From: Lachancea thermotolerans CBS 6340
Taxonomy: Eukaryota; Ascomycota; Saccharomycetes; Saccharomycetales; Saccharomycetaceae
Reading direction: 5' to 3'
Length of the DNA: 64,000 nucleotides
Assembly: GCF_000142805.1 (NCBI RefSeq)
Contig: NC_013081.1
Coordinates: forward strand, 1,240,001 to 1,304,000
The position numbers and the translations under genes are program-made. Shown in pieces: positions 8,033 to 17,856 of this stretch; position 1 is the stretch's first letter; each line of letters begins with the position of its first letter. The notes below the pieces were generated by a model that worked only from the letters and a program-made list of their open reading frames with translations, was not told the DNA's origin and made no database searches.

Positions 8033-9364
8033 AGCATCACAAGCAGGACCCAAAAGATAAGTTATGGCAGTTGCGCGTTGGCTTTGTTTAGATGACAGTT
8101 GTATTATGTATGGTATGTAGCAATTAATACAACGCGTGAGCGATTATAGAAAGCAGGAGAAGAGAGAGGCCTAGACGGGCTCGGGACAAGGGCTGTGCCT
8201 TGGGACTGCGCCGCCCGGTGTCACGTGCGCCGCGGCCCTGCGGCGTGCGTACTAAGCGATATTCGGTCACGTGATATGCGTATCATGATATCACTGTCTA
8301 CGCGCATCTTACTTGAGTACTCGTTGTGTACACGCTTCTCGCTCGGGCACTCACTGTTTACGTAACTCACTCTCCACGCACGTCGCAGGGAACGAGGTCC
8401 GGTCATCTACCTCGTGCCTAGCACCTCGGCTCGACGCAGAAACAGCGGGGTCCTTTACGCGCAACCCGCTGCCCCTGAAGTGTATAAGTAGCGGCTGTCG
8501 CGCGAGGAGACGCGATAGCACATAACGCAGCGCGGAACTGATGGCGAACCGCCCATGGAGCAAACGCCAGCAAACCCGCCACTCCCGTCGCCAGCGTCAG
8601 AACGGGCGCAAGCGCGCACTCGCGTTCACGTGTACACCGCGTGGGCGGCCCACCGACTGAGATCACGTGTGCTTGCCACTTTCACGTGATCGTCGTCGTG
8701 TGCGATCCCTCCCGTTTCCAGCGACCTCGCGTAGCACGAAGACTGCCAAGCCTGCGTTCCTGCAGATGCTCCAAAGCACCCAACAGGCGCCGCGGCCGGC
8801 GCCCGGCGTCCAGGCCTCTCTGCGCACACGTGGTTTCCCAACGGCCGACCACGTCCCTGCGCTGTGCTCCGCGCACACCACCCGACCAAACGCGCCGCGA
8901 AAACGTCCTGGCATTCCGTACTTCGACGGTCCGTTCGAAAGGCCGGCCTTACCGCGCCCGCAGCCGCCGGGCAAAAACAGAGCTCCCTACTCGTCACGTG
9001 AGTGAAACCGCGAGCCGAAATCACGTGCGTCTATTTATTTCCTTTCCAGATCGGGCAACGCCACGTCGCGACCAATGGTATCTCTTGCTGGAACGCCATA
9101 TCCGTGCACAAACGTGCCGCGCCCGTCCGAGCCACGCAGTATGGAACGGGAAGTTTCGTAAACAGAATCAGACGCGCACAAGGCATAAAATTTTTTTTGG
9201 TATCTCGTGGAAGCATGGAGTGCTTAGACTCGGAAGCATCGTGGCACGGTGGAAGCAGCCGCAGGAGGCGTATATATATATTTGTGGAAGTTTGTTGGGT
9301 CGCAGGCTAAAGACGTTCCCACAAGAATCAGCTCGACGCATTTTTCCAGCTCTATTCTCTCGCT
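8033..9364 (+). promoter_or_regulatory. DDR2-ECM33 spacer: seven E-boxes and ECM33 TATA
   Basis: This 1.3-kb interval holds no convincing gene. It contains CACGTG palindromes at 8222, 8268, 8627, 8664, 8683, 8827, 8995 and 9022, mostly as TCACGTG, the Cbf1-type bHLH core. TATATATATA at 9271-9280 lies 85 bases before the ECM33 ATG. A long stop-free frame at 8641-9591 starts with GTG, has no ATG, is Arg/Pro/Ser-rich and overlaps the ECM33 exon and intron; I consider it noise. Confidence 0.55.
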
Positions 9365-10812
9365 ATGCAATACAAGACCGGAGTAGCCACCGCCGCCCTG
9401 CTGAGCGCCACTGCCCTCGCAGCCAGTATGTGAAACACCAAAAAACACGAAGGGAAACCGAGACCCGGAAGCCGGCAAACGCTCGATGTGCATCGCCACG
9501 GATCGCAGTTCCGTTTCGAGGATTTGTCTCAACGGGCCGGTTCCTCGGGCCCCAGCCCGTCCATGGGTTATTGCCTGCCCCAGTATACTAACTCAGCCTT
9601 CCAGACTCCACCACTAGTGTGCCTTCCTCCTGTTCCATCAAGTCCGGTTCCACCGTCACTGCGCAGGCCCAACTTGACCAGTACTCTGGATGCCAGTCTC
9701 TGGTCGGTGACCTGAACATCGGTGGTGACTCCTTGACCGGCTCCGCCTCCCTCGCCAACGTCGAGGAGATCGACGGTTCTTTGAATGTCGTCAACGCCAC
9801 CCAGTTGGTTTCCTTTGCTGCCGACAAGCTGAGCTCCATCTCGGGTTCTTTGAGCATGAAGCAGTTGACTCTGCTGCAGTCTGCCTCTTTCGGCTCTCTG
9901 CAGGAGGTTGACACCATCCAATTCATCACCCTGCCCGCTATCAGCAGCATTGCCACCAACCTGAAGTCTCTGAATAGTCTGGAGATTTCTGACACCAACT
10001 TGGAGTCCATCGACGGTTTCAACAACTTGGAGACTGTCACCGACTTCAACGTCAACAACAACAAGAACCTCGCCAAGATCGACTCCAAATTGAAGTCAGT
10101 GTCTGACTCTTTGCAGGTTGGTTACAACGGTGACGAGGCCGATGTCAAGTTCGACAACTTGGTCTGGGCTAACAACATCACCCTGCGTGATGTCAGCTCC
10201 GCCTCTTTCGCGAAATTGACCAAGGTCAACCAGTCTCTTGGCTTCATCAACAACTCCATCGAGTCCCTGAACCTGTCTGTTGGTACCGTCGGTGGTACTT
10301 TGACCGTTGTTTCTAACGACGACTTGACTGACCTCGACTTCTCCAACTTGACCTCTGTTGCTGGTGGTGTTGTCGTTGCCAACAACTCCAAGCTCTCCAA
10401 CATTGACGGTTTGAGCAAGTTGCAGACTATCGGCGGTGCTTTGACCGTTATCGGTAACTTCTCTGTCTTGGACCTCGACTCTCTTAAGTCTGTCAAGGGT
10501 GGTGCCGACGTTGAGACAAAGTCTTCCAACTACACTTGCGACTCTTTGAAGAAGTTACAGAAGAACAATGCCATCCAGGGTGACGCTTTCGTTTGCAAGA
10601 ACGGTGCTACCTCTACTTCGATCAAGTTGAGCTCCGCTTCTGGTTCCGAGACCGCCTCCGAGTCTAGCGCTTCCAGCGGAACCAAGACCGCTACTGCCTC
10701 TACCATCTCTTCGAAGAGCTCCTCTTCCAAGTCGAGTGGTGGCGCTGGTGCTCAAATGGCCCCTGTTTCCTTCATGGGTGCTGTCGCCGCTGTTGCCGTT
10801 GCCTTGTTGTAA
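9365..10812 (+). CDS. ECM33: ECM33/PST1-type GPI cell-wall protein, spliced
   Basis: Exon 1 is 9365-9425 and exon 2 is 9605-10812, giving 422 residues (S. cerevisiae Ecm33 has 429). The splice falls inside the Asn codon that follows the signal peptide and rebuilds ATALAANSTTSVPSSCS, almost identical to S. cerevisiae Ecm33. The body has receptor L-domain (leucine-rich-like) repeats with many N-glycosylation sites. It is followed by a Ser/Thr-rich stalk and the hydrophobic tail SFMGAVAAVAVALL, which is a GPI-attachment signal. The protein supports cell-wall integrity at the cell surface. S. cerevisiae has ECM33 (YBR078W, with intron) and PST1 (YDR055W, without); this single gene keeps the intron. 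It converges on the GLTP gene. Confidence 0.95.
9426..9604 (+). other. ECM33 spliceosomal intron
   Basis: This 179-base intron has donor GTATGT at 9426-9431, the exact branch consensus TACTAAC at 9586-9592, and a CAG acceptor ending at 9604, 12 bases after the branch site. Splicing restores the conserved signal-peptide junction. The intron position matches that of S. cerevisiae ECM33. Confidence 0.95.
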
Positions 10813-11359
10813 GCAGGCAATATTGCGTACAATGGGTAATAATAGCCGGTGTTGCCTCCCCATCGACGCAACTTCACCGCATGTCGAATATATGCCCTGT
10901 GGTAATTTTTAATTCTTTCATCTTCTCCTTCGTCTTTACTCGTTATTAGGCGCTTCCGAATAACAGTGTCTGGGTCCTTTATCGTTTTGGAGACACGCTG
11001 GGACCATAAGATCGCAAACACGGGGAACCTCACTTAACTCCGTGTCTGCGAAGCTCAAACATGACTGATGTGCATCTTTTGACAAGAAGCACACAGCGCT
11101 TCAAAGGTCGCCATTATAAAACCATTATGTTGTTAACTTCAATAAAAACTATAATTTGCTCGTTTGTTTATAAGCGCTTCTCTATCTTGCTTACCATGGC
11201 CCCAGTTTGACGCTGGAAGAGGATAGCCCTCAGTCTTGTTCTTCTGAAGTTCGTTTTTTAATCTCGATGGTATATTCTTCGAGGTCGCCAGGTGCTTGAG
11301 AGGCCAAAGAGATCTTCTATTACATATCTGCGACTTAACATTCGCTGCTATATTAAGTT
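10813..11359. other. Spacer between convergent ECM33 and GLTP genes
   Basis: Both flanking genes end here, so the sequence should hold two 3' UTRs and terminators. It is AT-rich in 11110-11160. I see no ORF, RNA gene or repeat that I can support. Confidence 0.5.
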
Positions 11360-11950
11360 TTACAAGTCCTTGCAAGCAACGCCGAGGAAATCGAGCAAAA
11401 TGGCGACGATCTTCTCGAGCGCCTCAAGCCAGGCCTTCAATTGCGCGTTCACCTTCGTCTGGTCTGCCCCCAGCTTTGCGAAAAAGTCTTTTCTGTAAGG
11501 ACAGGCTTTCATTGCCAGCTTGAATACCGGTCTGATCAGCATACCGTGGTGCTTCGTTAAAGTTTTGTTGTAAGCGTCAGTGAAAGTCTTTGACAACTCC
11601 AGGCTTGGGTTCTCCACGGTTTCACGCATGGCTTGCGCAGTGAATTGCAAACCTCTGTTCAGCCACAAGAGGCCCTCTGACGCAGACTTGTGTCCTGAAC
11701 CGCGTTCGTTGGTGACCAAATCCTGTAGGGTGATAGACTCGGCAGGGGCAGCGGTTAGTCTCTTGCGAATTTTTGTGATGTTCCCCGTAAGATCTTTCTG
11801 AACCACAGTGAAGGCTGAGTTGCCCAAGAGATCAAATAGCTTGACGAGAGACTCTGAGGCATCCAGGAATTCAGATGTCGATATCTTGTTTTCGCTGTCC
11901 ACAGGGACAGCTTCAAAAGAAGTTTTCATTTCATCGAAGAACGTGCTCAT
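11360..11950 (-). CDS. Glycolipid transfer protein (GLTP/HET-C2 family)
   Basis: This 196-residue protein is a complete GLTP fold, an all-alpha protein that moves glycosphingolipids between membranes. The glycolipid head-group residues are all in place: Asp53, Asn57 and Lys60 in DLTGNITK, Trp96 in GLLWLNRGL, and His135 in TKHHGML. They correspond to Asp48, Asn52, Lys55, Trp96 and His140 of human GLTP. The ATG at 11948-11950 gives MSTFFDEM; the open frame continues upstream only through a TTG codon. S. cerevisiae has no GLTP and makes no glucosylceramide. Yeasts such as Lachancea kluyveri and Kluyveromyces lactis do make glucosylceramide, so the gene fits a lineage that keeps this lipid. It sits in tandem behind TIF32. 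Confidence 0.9.
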   Translation of the reverse strand: MSTFFDEMKTSFEAVPVDSENKISTSEFLDASESLVKLFDLLGNSAFTVVQKDLTGNITKIRKRLTAAPAESITLQDLVTNERGSGHKSASEGLLWLNRGLQFTAQAMRETVENPSLELSKTFTDAYNKTLTKHHGMLIRPVFKLAMKACPYRKDFFAKLGADQTKVNAQLKAWLEALEKIVAILLDFLGVACKDL

Positions 11951-12181
11951 GTTGGGCTGGTTTGGGCGTGTTGATCTGAGGGAGAAGAGGCCAAGTCGCT
12001 TCTTCCTTGATAAATAAATGTTGATGTGTTCCAAGTGGTAAGGTACAAGCCTCGCGACATCTGAATTTCCGTGGACTGTGATCTCATTTCATGGCATTCG
12101 CTCCACCGTTCCATAGAACGTTTCTCTGCACTTGAAGTCCTGGATCAATTAGTCTAAAACACTAAATCTTATGTACACTTA

Positions 12182-15100
12182 TTATTGTCTATTCATTCTC
12201 TTCAATCTCATTCTTTCGGCGAAAGTCATTTCTTGAGCTGGAGCAGCCGCTGCTGGAGCAGCCGCTGCTGGAGCTGGCGCTGCTGGGGCTGGCGCAGGAG
12301 CTGGTGTGGGAGTCTGCACTGGGGCAGCGCGAACTGGTTCCGGAGCGGGAGCAGCTGGTGTGCTTCTGGCCGCGGATCTAGCAGGCGCAGCGCTTGGTAC
12401 TTCAACACCTTGTCTTCTCAACCTCATGGCTTCGGCGAAAGAAACCTTACCAGCAGGTGGGGCGGCAGGAGCAGGAGCAGGAGCAGGAGCAGCCTTTTGA
12501 GAGGTCATTTTTCTCTCGATAGCCTCTTCTCTTTCTCTTTGTCTCAGGTAGAGTTCGTCCTTCTCCTTGTTGATTCTGGCGCGCTCCTCACGCTCCTTTC
12601 TCATACGCTCAGCCTCTTGTTCGGCCTCGATCTCAGCCTTCCTCTCTGCAACCAGCTGCTCGTAACGCTGTTTGCGAACCTCTTCGATACGTGCGTTCTT
12701 GGCAGCCTCGAGTTTGGCAGCGCTCTCAGCCAACTGCTTCTGGTATTGAGCTTCCTTCTCGGACATCATGCCAGCTTTGAATTTCTTGAAGTCGTCGCCC
12801 ATCTTGGAGAGACGCTCGTGCAGCTTCAGATGTTCTGCATGCTCTTTCTTGGCAGCGTCTAGCAACTTCGCTCTCATGTTGTTGTAGTTTTCTAAGTCTC
12901 TAGTCTCCTGCTTCTCAGCGTCTTTCTCGAGTAGGGGCAGCTCCACCTTTCTGAAAGCTCTTTCAGTGTGGTCTAGCCTCTTGAAAGCAGTCCTCATACG
13001 GTCCTCTAGCTCCTTCTTGTCCTTAGACAGCTGCTCGATCGTCATCCTTCTAACGTCCTCTGCAGTCAGCTTCTTAGCATCCTTAGGGTCGATATGAATG
13101 ATGCCCTTAGCGTTGACCTCCTCAATCAACTTTAGCATTTCCTTTTCTCTCACCAAAGCCTTCTCACGTTCCAGTTTCTCCTCGGCACGGCGCTTAGCTT
13201 CGCTTTCCATTCTTGCATCGGCAGCTGCCTTCTCCTCCATAGTACGTCTCATTCTCAACTCAGCTGCTTGCTCGGCAGTCAAGTACTTACCAGACTCTGC
13301 TCTCTTTCTTTCCTCCAAGTGCTTAGCTCTTTCTTCAGCAGCCTTTCTTTCACGAGCGATGGTGTCGTTGGATTGTTGGATCAAGTTCTCACGAGCCACC
13401 TTAACCTTGAACATGTAGGAGCCGTCTGAGAAACCTTCGACTTCCTTTAAGAGCTTGGCTAAATCACTCAAGTGAGCACGGATGGCAGCATTTCTGGTAA
13501 CGACAGGCTCAGGGTCATTTTCGGCCTCCAATTCCTCGCCCTCCGTCTTAGCTTCGTCCTCTTCATCCTCGTTTCCCTCAGCCTCCTCAGTGGTGCTTGT
13601 GTTGACACTTGTCAAAGCTTCGAAAGGATCCTTGCTAAACGTGATTGTGTCGGTTTCGTGATCGATAGTGAAAGTGACGTAGTCCTCCATAGCAGCCTGC
13701 ATTAGGGACTTCTCAATCTCAAGCTCATTCAGCTCGAAAGGACCGGGCAAAGTGACAAAAGCGGAAAGATCTTCAGACTTGATGCTTTCATAGGCTTCCG
13801 AGATTCCGACAAAGATTTTCCTGACGATGTAGTTTCTCAAGGGAGCCGTATAAGACTTGAAGTATGGCTTGGCCTCCAGGGCAGGGAGCAAGTCAGTGAG
13901 CTTCTGTTTGATAGACTTGAAGTCGAACTCATCACCCAACAGCTCGTGTAGCTGCTTGATTTCATCATCGACCTTGGAGTACACAGTTTCCTCTGTTGCC
14001 GCCTCGATTAGACCCGTTCTTGTTGGCTTAGACTCCAAGTTCAAGAGGTTGCACAAGCGGATTAGTGGATCAAACCCAACAAAAGGAAGATCGTCGGCTG
14101 GAACAGACAATGATGCTAGCATAAAAGTGGAAGCATAGAAGTGGAAGTCTTTCTCAGTAGCATTCGGGTTCTTCAAATACAGCTTGAAAAACTTCTCCCA
14201 CGCAGCGGCGTTCAAGAGGTAGTTCCCAGAGACAAAAAATATTTTGGCTAAGTTCTCGTAATAGTTAGCCAAAACCGAAGGCTTAGTGGGCCTCTTAGAC
14301 ATTGCCATCAGATGGTGGACATCTTCAATAGATCTGAAAGCTTCGTGCCACAGTTCCAACTTGACAGAAACGTTCACTTGTTGGAAACGCTGATCCAAGT
14401 ATCTCTGTAGAGTATCTGGGTCGGCTAAGTTGACAGTGTAGTTGTTGTATTTTTGCTGGTAGTTGGCTGCGTCCAAGTGCTGACGAAGCATCTCGGCCAA
14501 TCTCTTGAACTCGTTTTTACGCTTGTATTTCAAGCAGAAGTTCATAGTACGGTTCACGACACCGGAGTAAGTAACCTCGAGCTGCGAGTTGTTTCTAAGG
14601 AGATCCAACACAGCACGGTACGACTCCCAAGTGAATCTTAACCACGAAGTAATTGCTTCATCATTGAAACCAGCAACAGACTGTTCTTCCTCAGAAGCGG
14701 AAATGAGAAGGTTCTCGGGGGTCACACCGCCTTCCAAATCATCGTCAGCATCTTGCTCTTGCTCGTCAGCCTTGGCCTGCTCAGATGCCATTTTAACCTC
14801 GATAGTGTCAATGAACTTACGAGAAACAACACCCACAGAGCTCAAACCTTCTGGGCTGATTTGCATGTTCTTCTTGTACTGATGTAAACCATCTTTAATG
14901 ATCTTACCCTTCTTCAGATCAACACCTAACTCCAGGAACTTGAACACAATTGGCTCGAGAGCTCCAGGCTGGGCCCAACGTGTCCTTCTGGAGGATAGAT
15001 AGGCATAAAGTGACTGTAGAGCGGCCAAAGGCTCTCCAACGGAAATAAGCTCTTCGGCTCTTTTCAGGGCGTTCTCAGGACGCAAAACAGGTGGAGCCAT
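12182..15100 (-). CDS. TIF32: TIF32/RPG1, eIF3a translation initiation factor
   Basis: This 972-residue protein is the largest eIF3 subunit, the scaffold that joins the 43S pre-initiation complex (S. cerevisiae 964). The N-terminal half is helical and ends in a PCI domain at roughly 330-500. An acidic insert lies near 520-545. Residues about 600-870 form a very long charged, coiled-coil region (repeated EERAKHLEERKRAE-type blocks) that in yeast contacts Hcr1, eIF3b and the 40S head. The Ala/Pro tail holds two copies of one short motif, VSFAEAMRLRRQG and MTFAERMRLKRMN. The order ECM33-TIF32-SEC18 equals YBR078W-YBR079C-YBR080C. Codon bias suggests high expression. Confidence 0.97.
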   Translation of the reverse strand: MAPPVLRPENALKRAEELISVGEPLAALQSLYAYLSSRRTRWAQPGALEPIVFKFLELGVDLKKGKIIKDGLHQYKKNMQISPEGLSSVGVVSRKFIDTIEVKMASEQAKADEQEQDADDDLEGGVTPENLLISASEEEQSVAGFNDEAITSWLRFTWESYRAVLDLLRNNSQLEVTYSGVVNRTMNFCLKYKRKNEFKRLAEMLRQHLDAANYQQKYNNYTVNLADPDTLQRYLDQRFQQVNVSVKLELWHEAFRSIEDVHHLMAMSKRPTKPSVLANYYENLAKIFFVSGNYLLNAAAWEKFFKLYLKNPNATEKDFHFYASTFMLASLSVPADDLPFVGFDPLIRLCNLLNLESKPTRTGLIEAATEETVYSKVDDEIKQLHELLGDEFDFKSIKQKLTDLLPALEAKPYFKSYTAPLRNYIVRKIFVGISEAYESIKSEDLSAFVTLPGPFELNELEIEKSLMQAAMEDYVTFTIDHETDTITFSKDPFEALTSVNTSTTEEAEGNEDEEDEAKTEGEELEAENDPEPVVTRNAAIRAHLSDLAKLLKEVEGFSDGSYMFKVKVARENLIQQSNDTIARERKAAEERAKHLEERKRAESGKYLTAEQAAELRMRRTMEEKAAADARMESEAKRRAEEKLEREKALVREKEMLKLIEEVNAKGIIHIDPKDAKKLTAEDVRRMTIEQLSKDKKELEDRMRTAFKRLDHTERAFRKVELPLLEKDAEKQETRDLENYNNMRAKLLDAAKKEHAEHLKLHERLSKMGDDFKKFKAGMMSEKEAQYQKQLAESAAKLEAAKNARIEEVRKQRYEQLVAERKAEIEAEQEAERMRKEREERARINKEKDELYLRQREREEAIERKMTSQKAAPAPAPAPAAPPAGKVSFAEAMRLRRQGVEVPSAAPARSAARSTPAAPAPEPVRAAPVQTPTPAPAPAPAAPAPAAAAPAAAAPAQEMTFAERMRLKRMNRQ

Positions 15101-15260
15101 CCTTGATTGTTGTTGGTCTTGAAGTTTGAGATGAGATACGTCCGGCTATAACACTATGAAGTATGAAAATTTTGCATTATTTTGGAGCGAAATATATATA
15201 CTTTTAAACGAAACTCCAGTTTGAGAAATAAGCTGTCAGTAGGATGTCAGGTGTCGGTGC

Positions 15261-17552
15261 TTAGACTGACTGCGCCATCAACTCCACTATTTCATTGACA
15301 GGATTCTCATCAAATCTGGCAGTTTCGATATTCGTGAGCGCCTTTTTTATGCCAACATTCAACTTGAGGCCAAGTCTCGAAAATTCATTCAGAACCTGGA
15401 CCCTGCCGGCATCATCGAGGAAATCAGTTTCTATCATCACGTTGTTGAACTCGTCAAGGTTTGTGATGTTAGGCACGGCTATTTCATTGTCAAAGCAGCT
15501 CAACAGGTCCATCTGTTGCAAAACAGAATAGGTGGAAGTTGTTGAGATGAGAAGCAAACGGCGATCTTTGGGGGGTTTACGTTTCAGGTATACCTTCAAA
15601 ACCTGAAGGATGTTGTTAGAAAAGCGAGGGCCAATTGGTACCCAGTCGACTAACGTCTCAATAGAGTCAATAACCAAAATATTTAGCGGTGATTTGTACG
15701 CGTCCCTAAAAGTGTTGTCGATGTATGCAATCTTCGCACTCTCGGACATGCCGGCTATTTCCTCCGGGGAAATTAGTCTTATAAAAGGGAACTCTGACTT
15801 CAAGCCGATAGCAGCCGCTAAAGCAGTCTTACCGGAGCCAGCCGGGCCATGAATCAACAGAGACACTAGCCTGGATTTGTCACTATCCCTGACCTGGCGC
15901 ACGTAACGCTGACCATTTTTTAAAATATCTTCCACTCTTGTAGAGTAGGGAATAACACCCCCCTCAACGCACGTTTTTAGGTCCTCTTCGCTTATTCCGA
16001 ATGCTGGAGTAACTTCGTCGAGGGCGCTTAGAAACTCCTGCATTGTGACTTTCATGGCAGCAATGTCCTTAGGGTTTAATTTCGTGCTGCCCTTCCCAAT
16101 GCTCACAGTTTTGTTGATTGCGAAAGAGCTGGCACTTTTGACTAGACCCTCAATTTCAGCACCGGAAAAGTTTTTAGTGAGCGCGGCAAGCTCTTTTAAG
16201 TTGACATCTGGTGCCATCATGTTATTCTCGCGCATCTTTTTCGTCTGGATTTCAAGAATCTGAAGTCTGCCATGTTCATCTGGAAGCTGGATTTCGACTT
16301 GCACTTCAAAACGACCTGGACGAAGCAATGCACTATCAATCAAATCCTTACGGTTCGTCATACCTATAACAAGGATATTATTGAGCTGGTCTACACCGTC
16401 CATTTTAGCAAGCAGTTGGTTGACAACATTGTCTCCCACACCTGTACCATCGCCGCGTGAACCTCTCTGTTTGAAGACAGAATCTAACTCATCAAAAATA
16501 ATGATGTGTAGTGATGACTCTTCACCCTTTGCCTTGTACTCGGCCTCGGCATCTTTGAACAAATTACGGATGTTTTCTTCTGACGAGCCGACGTATTTGC
16601 TCAAAATTTCCGGACCATTGACAATCTTTGGCTCTTTGGCATTCAACATTGTACCTATTTTCCGGGCGATCAGCGTCTTACCTGTCCCAGGAGGCCCATG
16701 AAGAAGCAACCCTTTGACATGGGAAATGCCCAGTTTTTCAATGACTGCTGGTGGGAAGATTCTACTCGCAAAAGCTCTTCTGAATATTTTCGTGAACTCT
16801 TTGTCTAGACCTCCCACGCCTAAGTCCTCAAACTTGAAGTCAGGCCTTATAACAGCATCTGACCTCGGTCTCAAAGAGTTGCCGGACTTCAAATTTACTA
16901 GCCCATCTCTGCCCTTGAAGTAGTTTATCTGCGTCTGCTTTATAAGAATTCCCTTTGTTTCGATCCCTGTTGAGATAGGGGTGACAATCTCAACGTCACC
17001 AAGATCGATGGTTTGTAAGCCTTTGACCTTGATATCAAAAATATGGCCTTTGTACTCGAATATTAGGTACTGAGTAGGAGAGAATATCTGAGACTCAAAG
17101 TTTTTGAGAAACTGCTTGGCAAGGTCGTCTTGCTCGAATTGCGTGTCTACAGCTTTTCCTTTGGATCTAAAGCTAATTTCGAGATCCAACGTACCCAGAT
17201 ATGCGTGTTTTCCGCTATACTGAAAAAGATCAAACGCTCTGGCTTGGACTGCTTGGTTTAGGGACCAGCCGCCCCAAGTTCTCTGATTACCATTGAAGCC
17301 AATGGTGCCAGGTGGCACGTCGTTCGAGTGCTTCGTCGTGAAAACAAAGAGATTGTCGACGAGCACGTATATGTTATCAGGAAAGTCAGATGGCGACACA
17401 GCTGCAACATTGGCAAGCGCGAACGCGTTATTAGGACAGTTGGCCACAGCCAAGTGACGAGGGGACATGTCAACATTGGACATGTTTGGAGGGGCATTGT
17501 GCGTAGCCCTTCCAAAAGATGGTAGCTTACCAGCTAATCCGAACTTCTCCAT
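15261..17552 (-). CDS. SEC18: SEC18, NSF AAA-ATPase
   Basis: This 763-residue hexameric ATPase takes apart SNARE complexes together with Sec17, so that vesicles can fuse again (S. cerevisiae 758). The N-domain spans about 1-230. The D1 AAA domain has Walker A GPPGTGKT near 285-292, Walker B IIIFDELDSVF, and the arginine-finger segment NRKDLIDSALLRPGRFE. The D2 domain has Walker A GPAGSGKT near 568-575 and the weaker Walker B LNILVIDSIE, as is normal for NSF. The ATG at 17552 matches the expected short N-terminus. It lies upstream of TIF32 on the same strand, with 160 bases between them. Confidence 0.98.
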   Translation of the reverse strand: MEKFGLAGKLPSFGRATHNAPPNMSNVDMSPRHLAVANCPNNAFALANVAAVSPSDFPDNIYVLVDNLFVFTTKHSNDVPPGTIGFNGNQRTWGGWSLNQAVQARAFDLFQYSGKHAYLGTLDLEISFRSKGKAVDTQFEQDDLAKQFLKNFESQIFSPTQYLIFEYKGHIFDIKVKGLQTIDLGDVEIVTPISTGIETKGILIKQTQINYFKGRDGLVNLKSGNSLRPRSDAVIRPDFKFEDLGVGGLDKEFTKIFRRAFASRIFPPAVIEKLGISHVKGLLLHGPPGTGKTLIARKIGTMLNAKEPKIVNGPEILSKYVGSSEENIRNLFKDAEAEYKAKGEESSLHIIIFDELDSVFKQRGSRGDGTGVGDNVVNQLLAKMDGVDQLNNILVIGMTNRKDLIDSALLRPGRFEVQVEIQLPDEHGRLQILEIQTKKMRENNMMAPDVNLKELAALTKNFSGAEIEGLVKSASSFAINKTVSIGKGSTKLNPKDIAAMKVTMQEFLSALDEVTPAFGISEEDLKTCVEGGVIPYSTRVEDILKNGQRYVRQVRDSDKSRLVSLLIHGPAGSGKTALAAAIGLKSEFPFIRLISPEEIAGMSESAKIAYIDNTFRDAYKSPLNILVIDSIETLVDWVPIGPRFSNNILQVLKVYLKRKPPKDRRLLLISTTSTYSVLQQMDLLSCFDNEIAVPNITNLDEFNNVMIETDFLDDAGRVQVLNEFSRLGLKLNVGIKKALTNIETARFDENPVNEIVELMAQSV

Positions 17553-17856
17553 TACTTTGAGGTACCGGTTTATTCTCGCAGGTTCTCTTTCTCAATGTGA
17601 GTGGCTACTATTAAAAGTATCTGTAAGATATAGCTATAACTAATTGATGAACTCTGCCGTGAAGGACGATCACAGCATCTCATATCCTTAAACGTTAAAG
17701 ATAATCATTGCCGTCGGTTCTGAATCGCTCAAGCCCTTCGAGAGCATGAGTGTCTTAAACTCTTTGTTTAAAGCTGTCGCGTAGAATTCCAAACGCCCAT
17801 CATTGTGTTTACTTTTTTATAAAACGTTGAACATCACCGGGCGCGAATGAGTTGCA
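17553..17856 (-). promoter_or_regulatory. SEC18 promoter / EMC10 3' spacer
   Basis: This 304-base, AT-rich interval lies between the EMC10 stop and the SEC18 start on the minus strand. It must hold the EMC10 terminator and the SEC18 promoter. No specific site stands out. Confidence 0.45.

Noticed and set aside
8641-9591. 317-codon stop-free frame upstream of and across ECM33 exon 1
   Set aside because: It starts with GTG, has no ATG, is Arg/Pro/Ser-rich like GC-rich noise, and runs through the well-supported ECM33 exon and intron.
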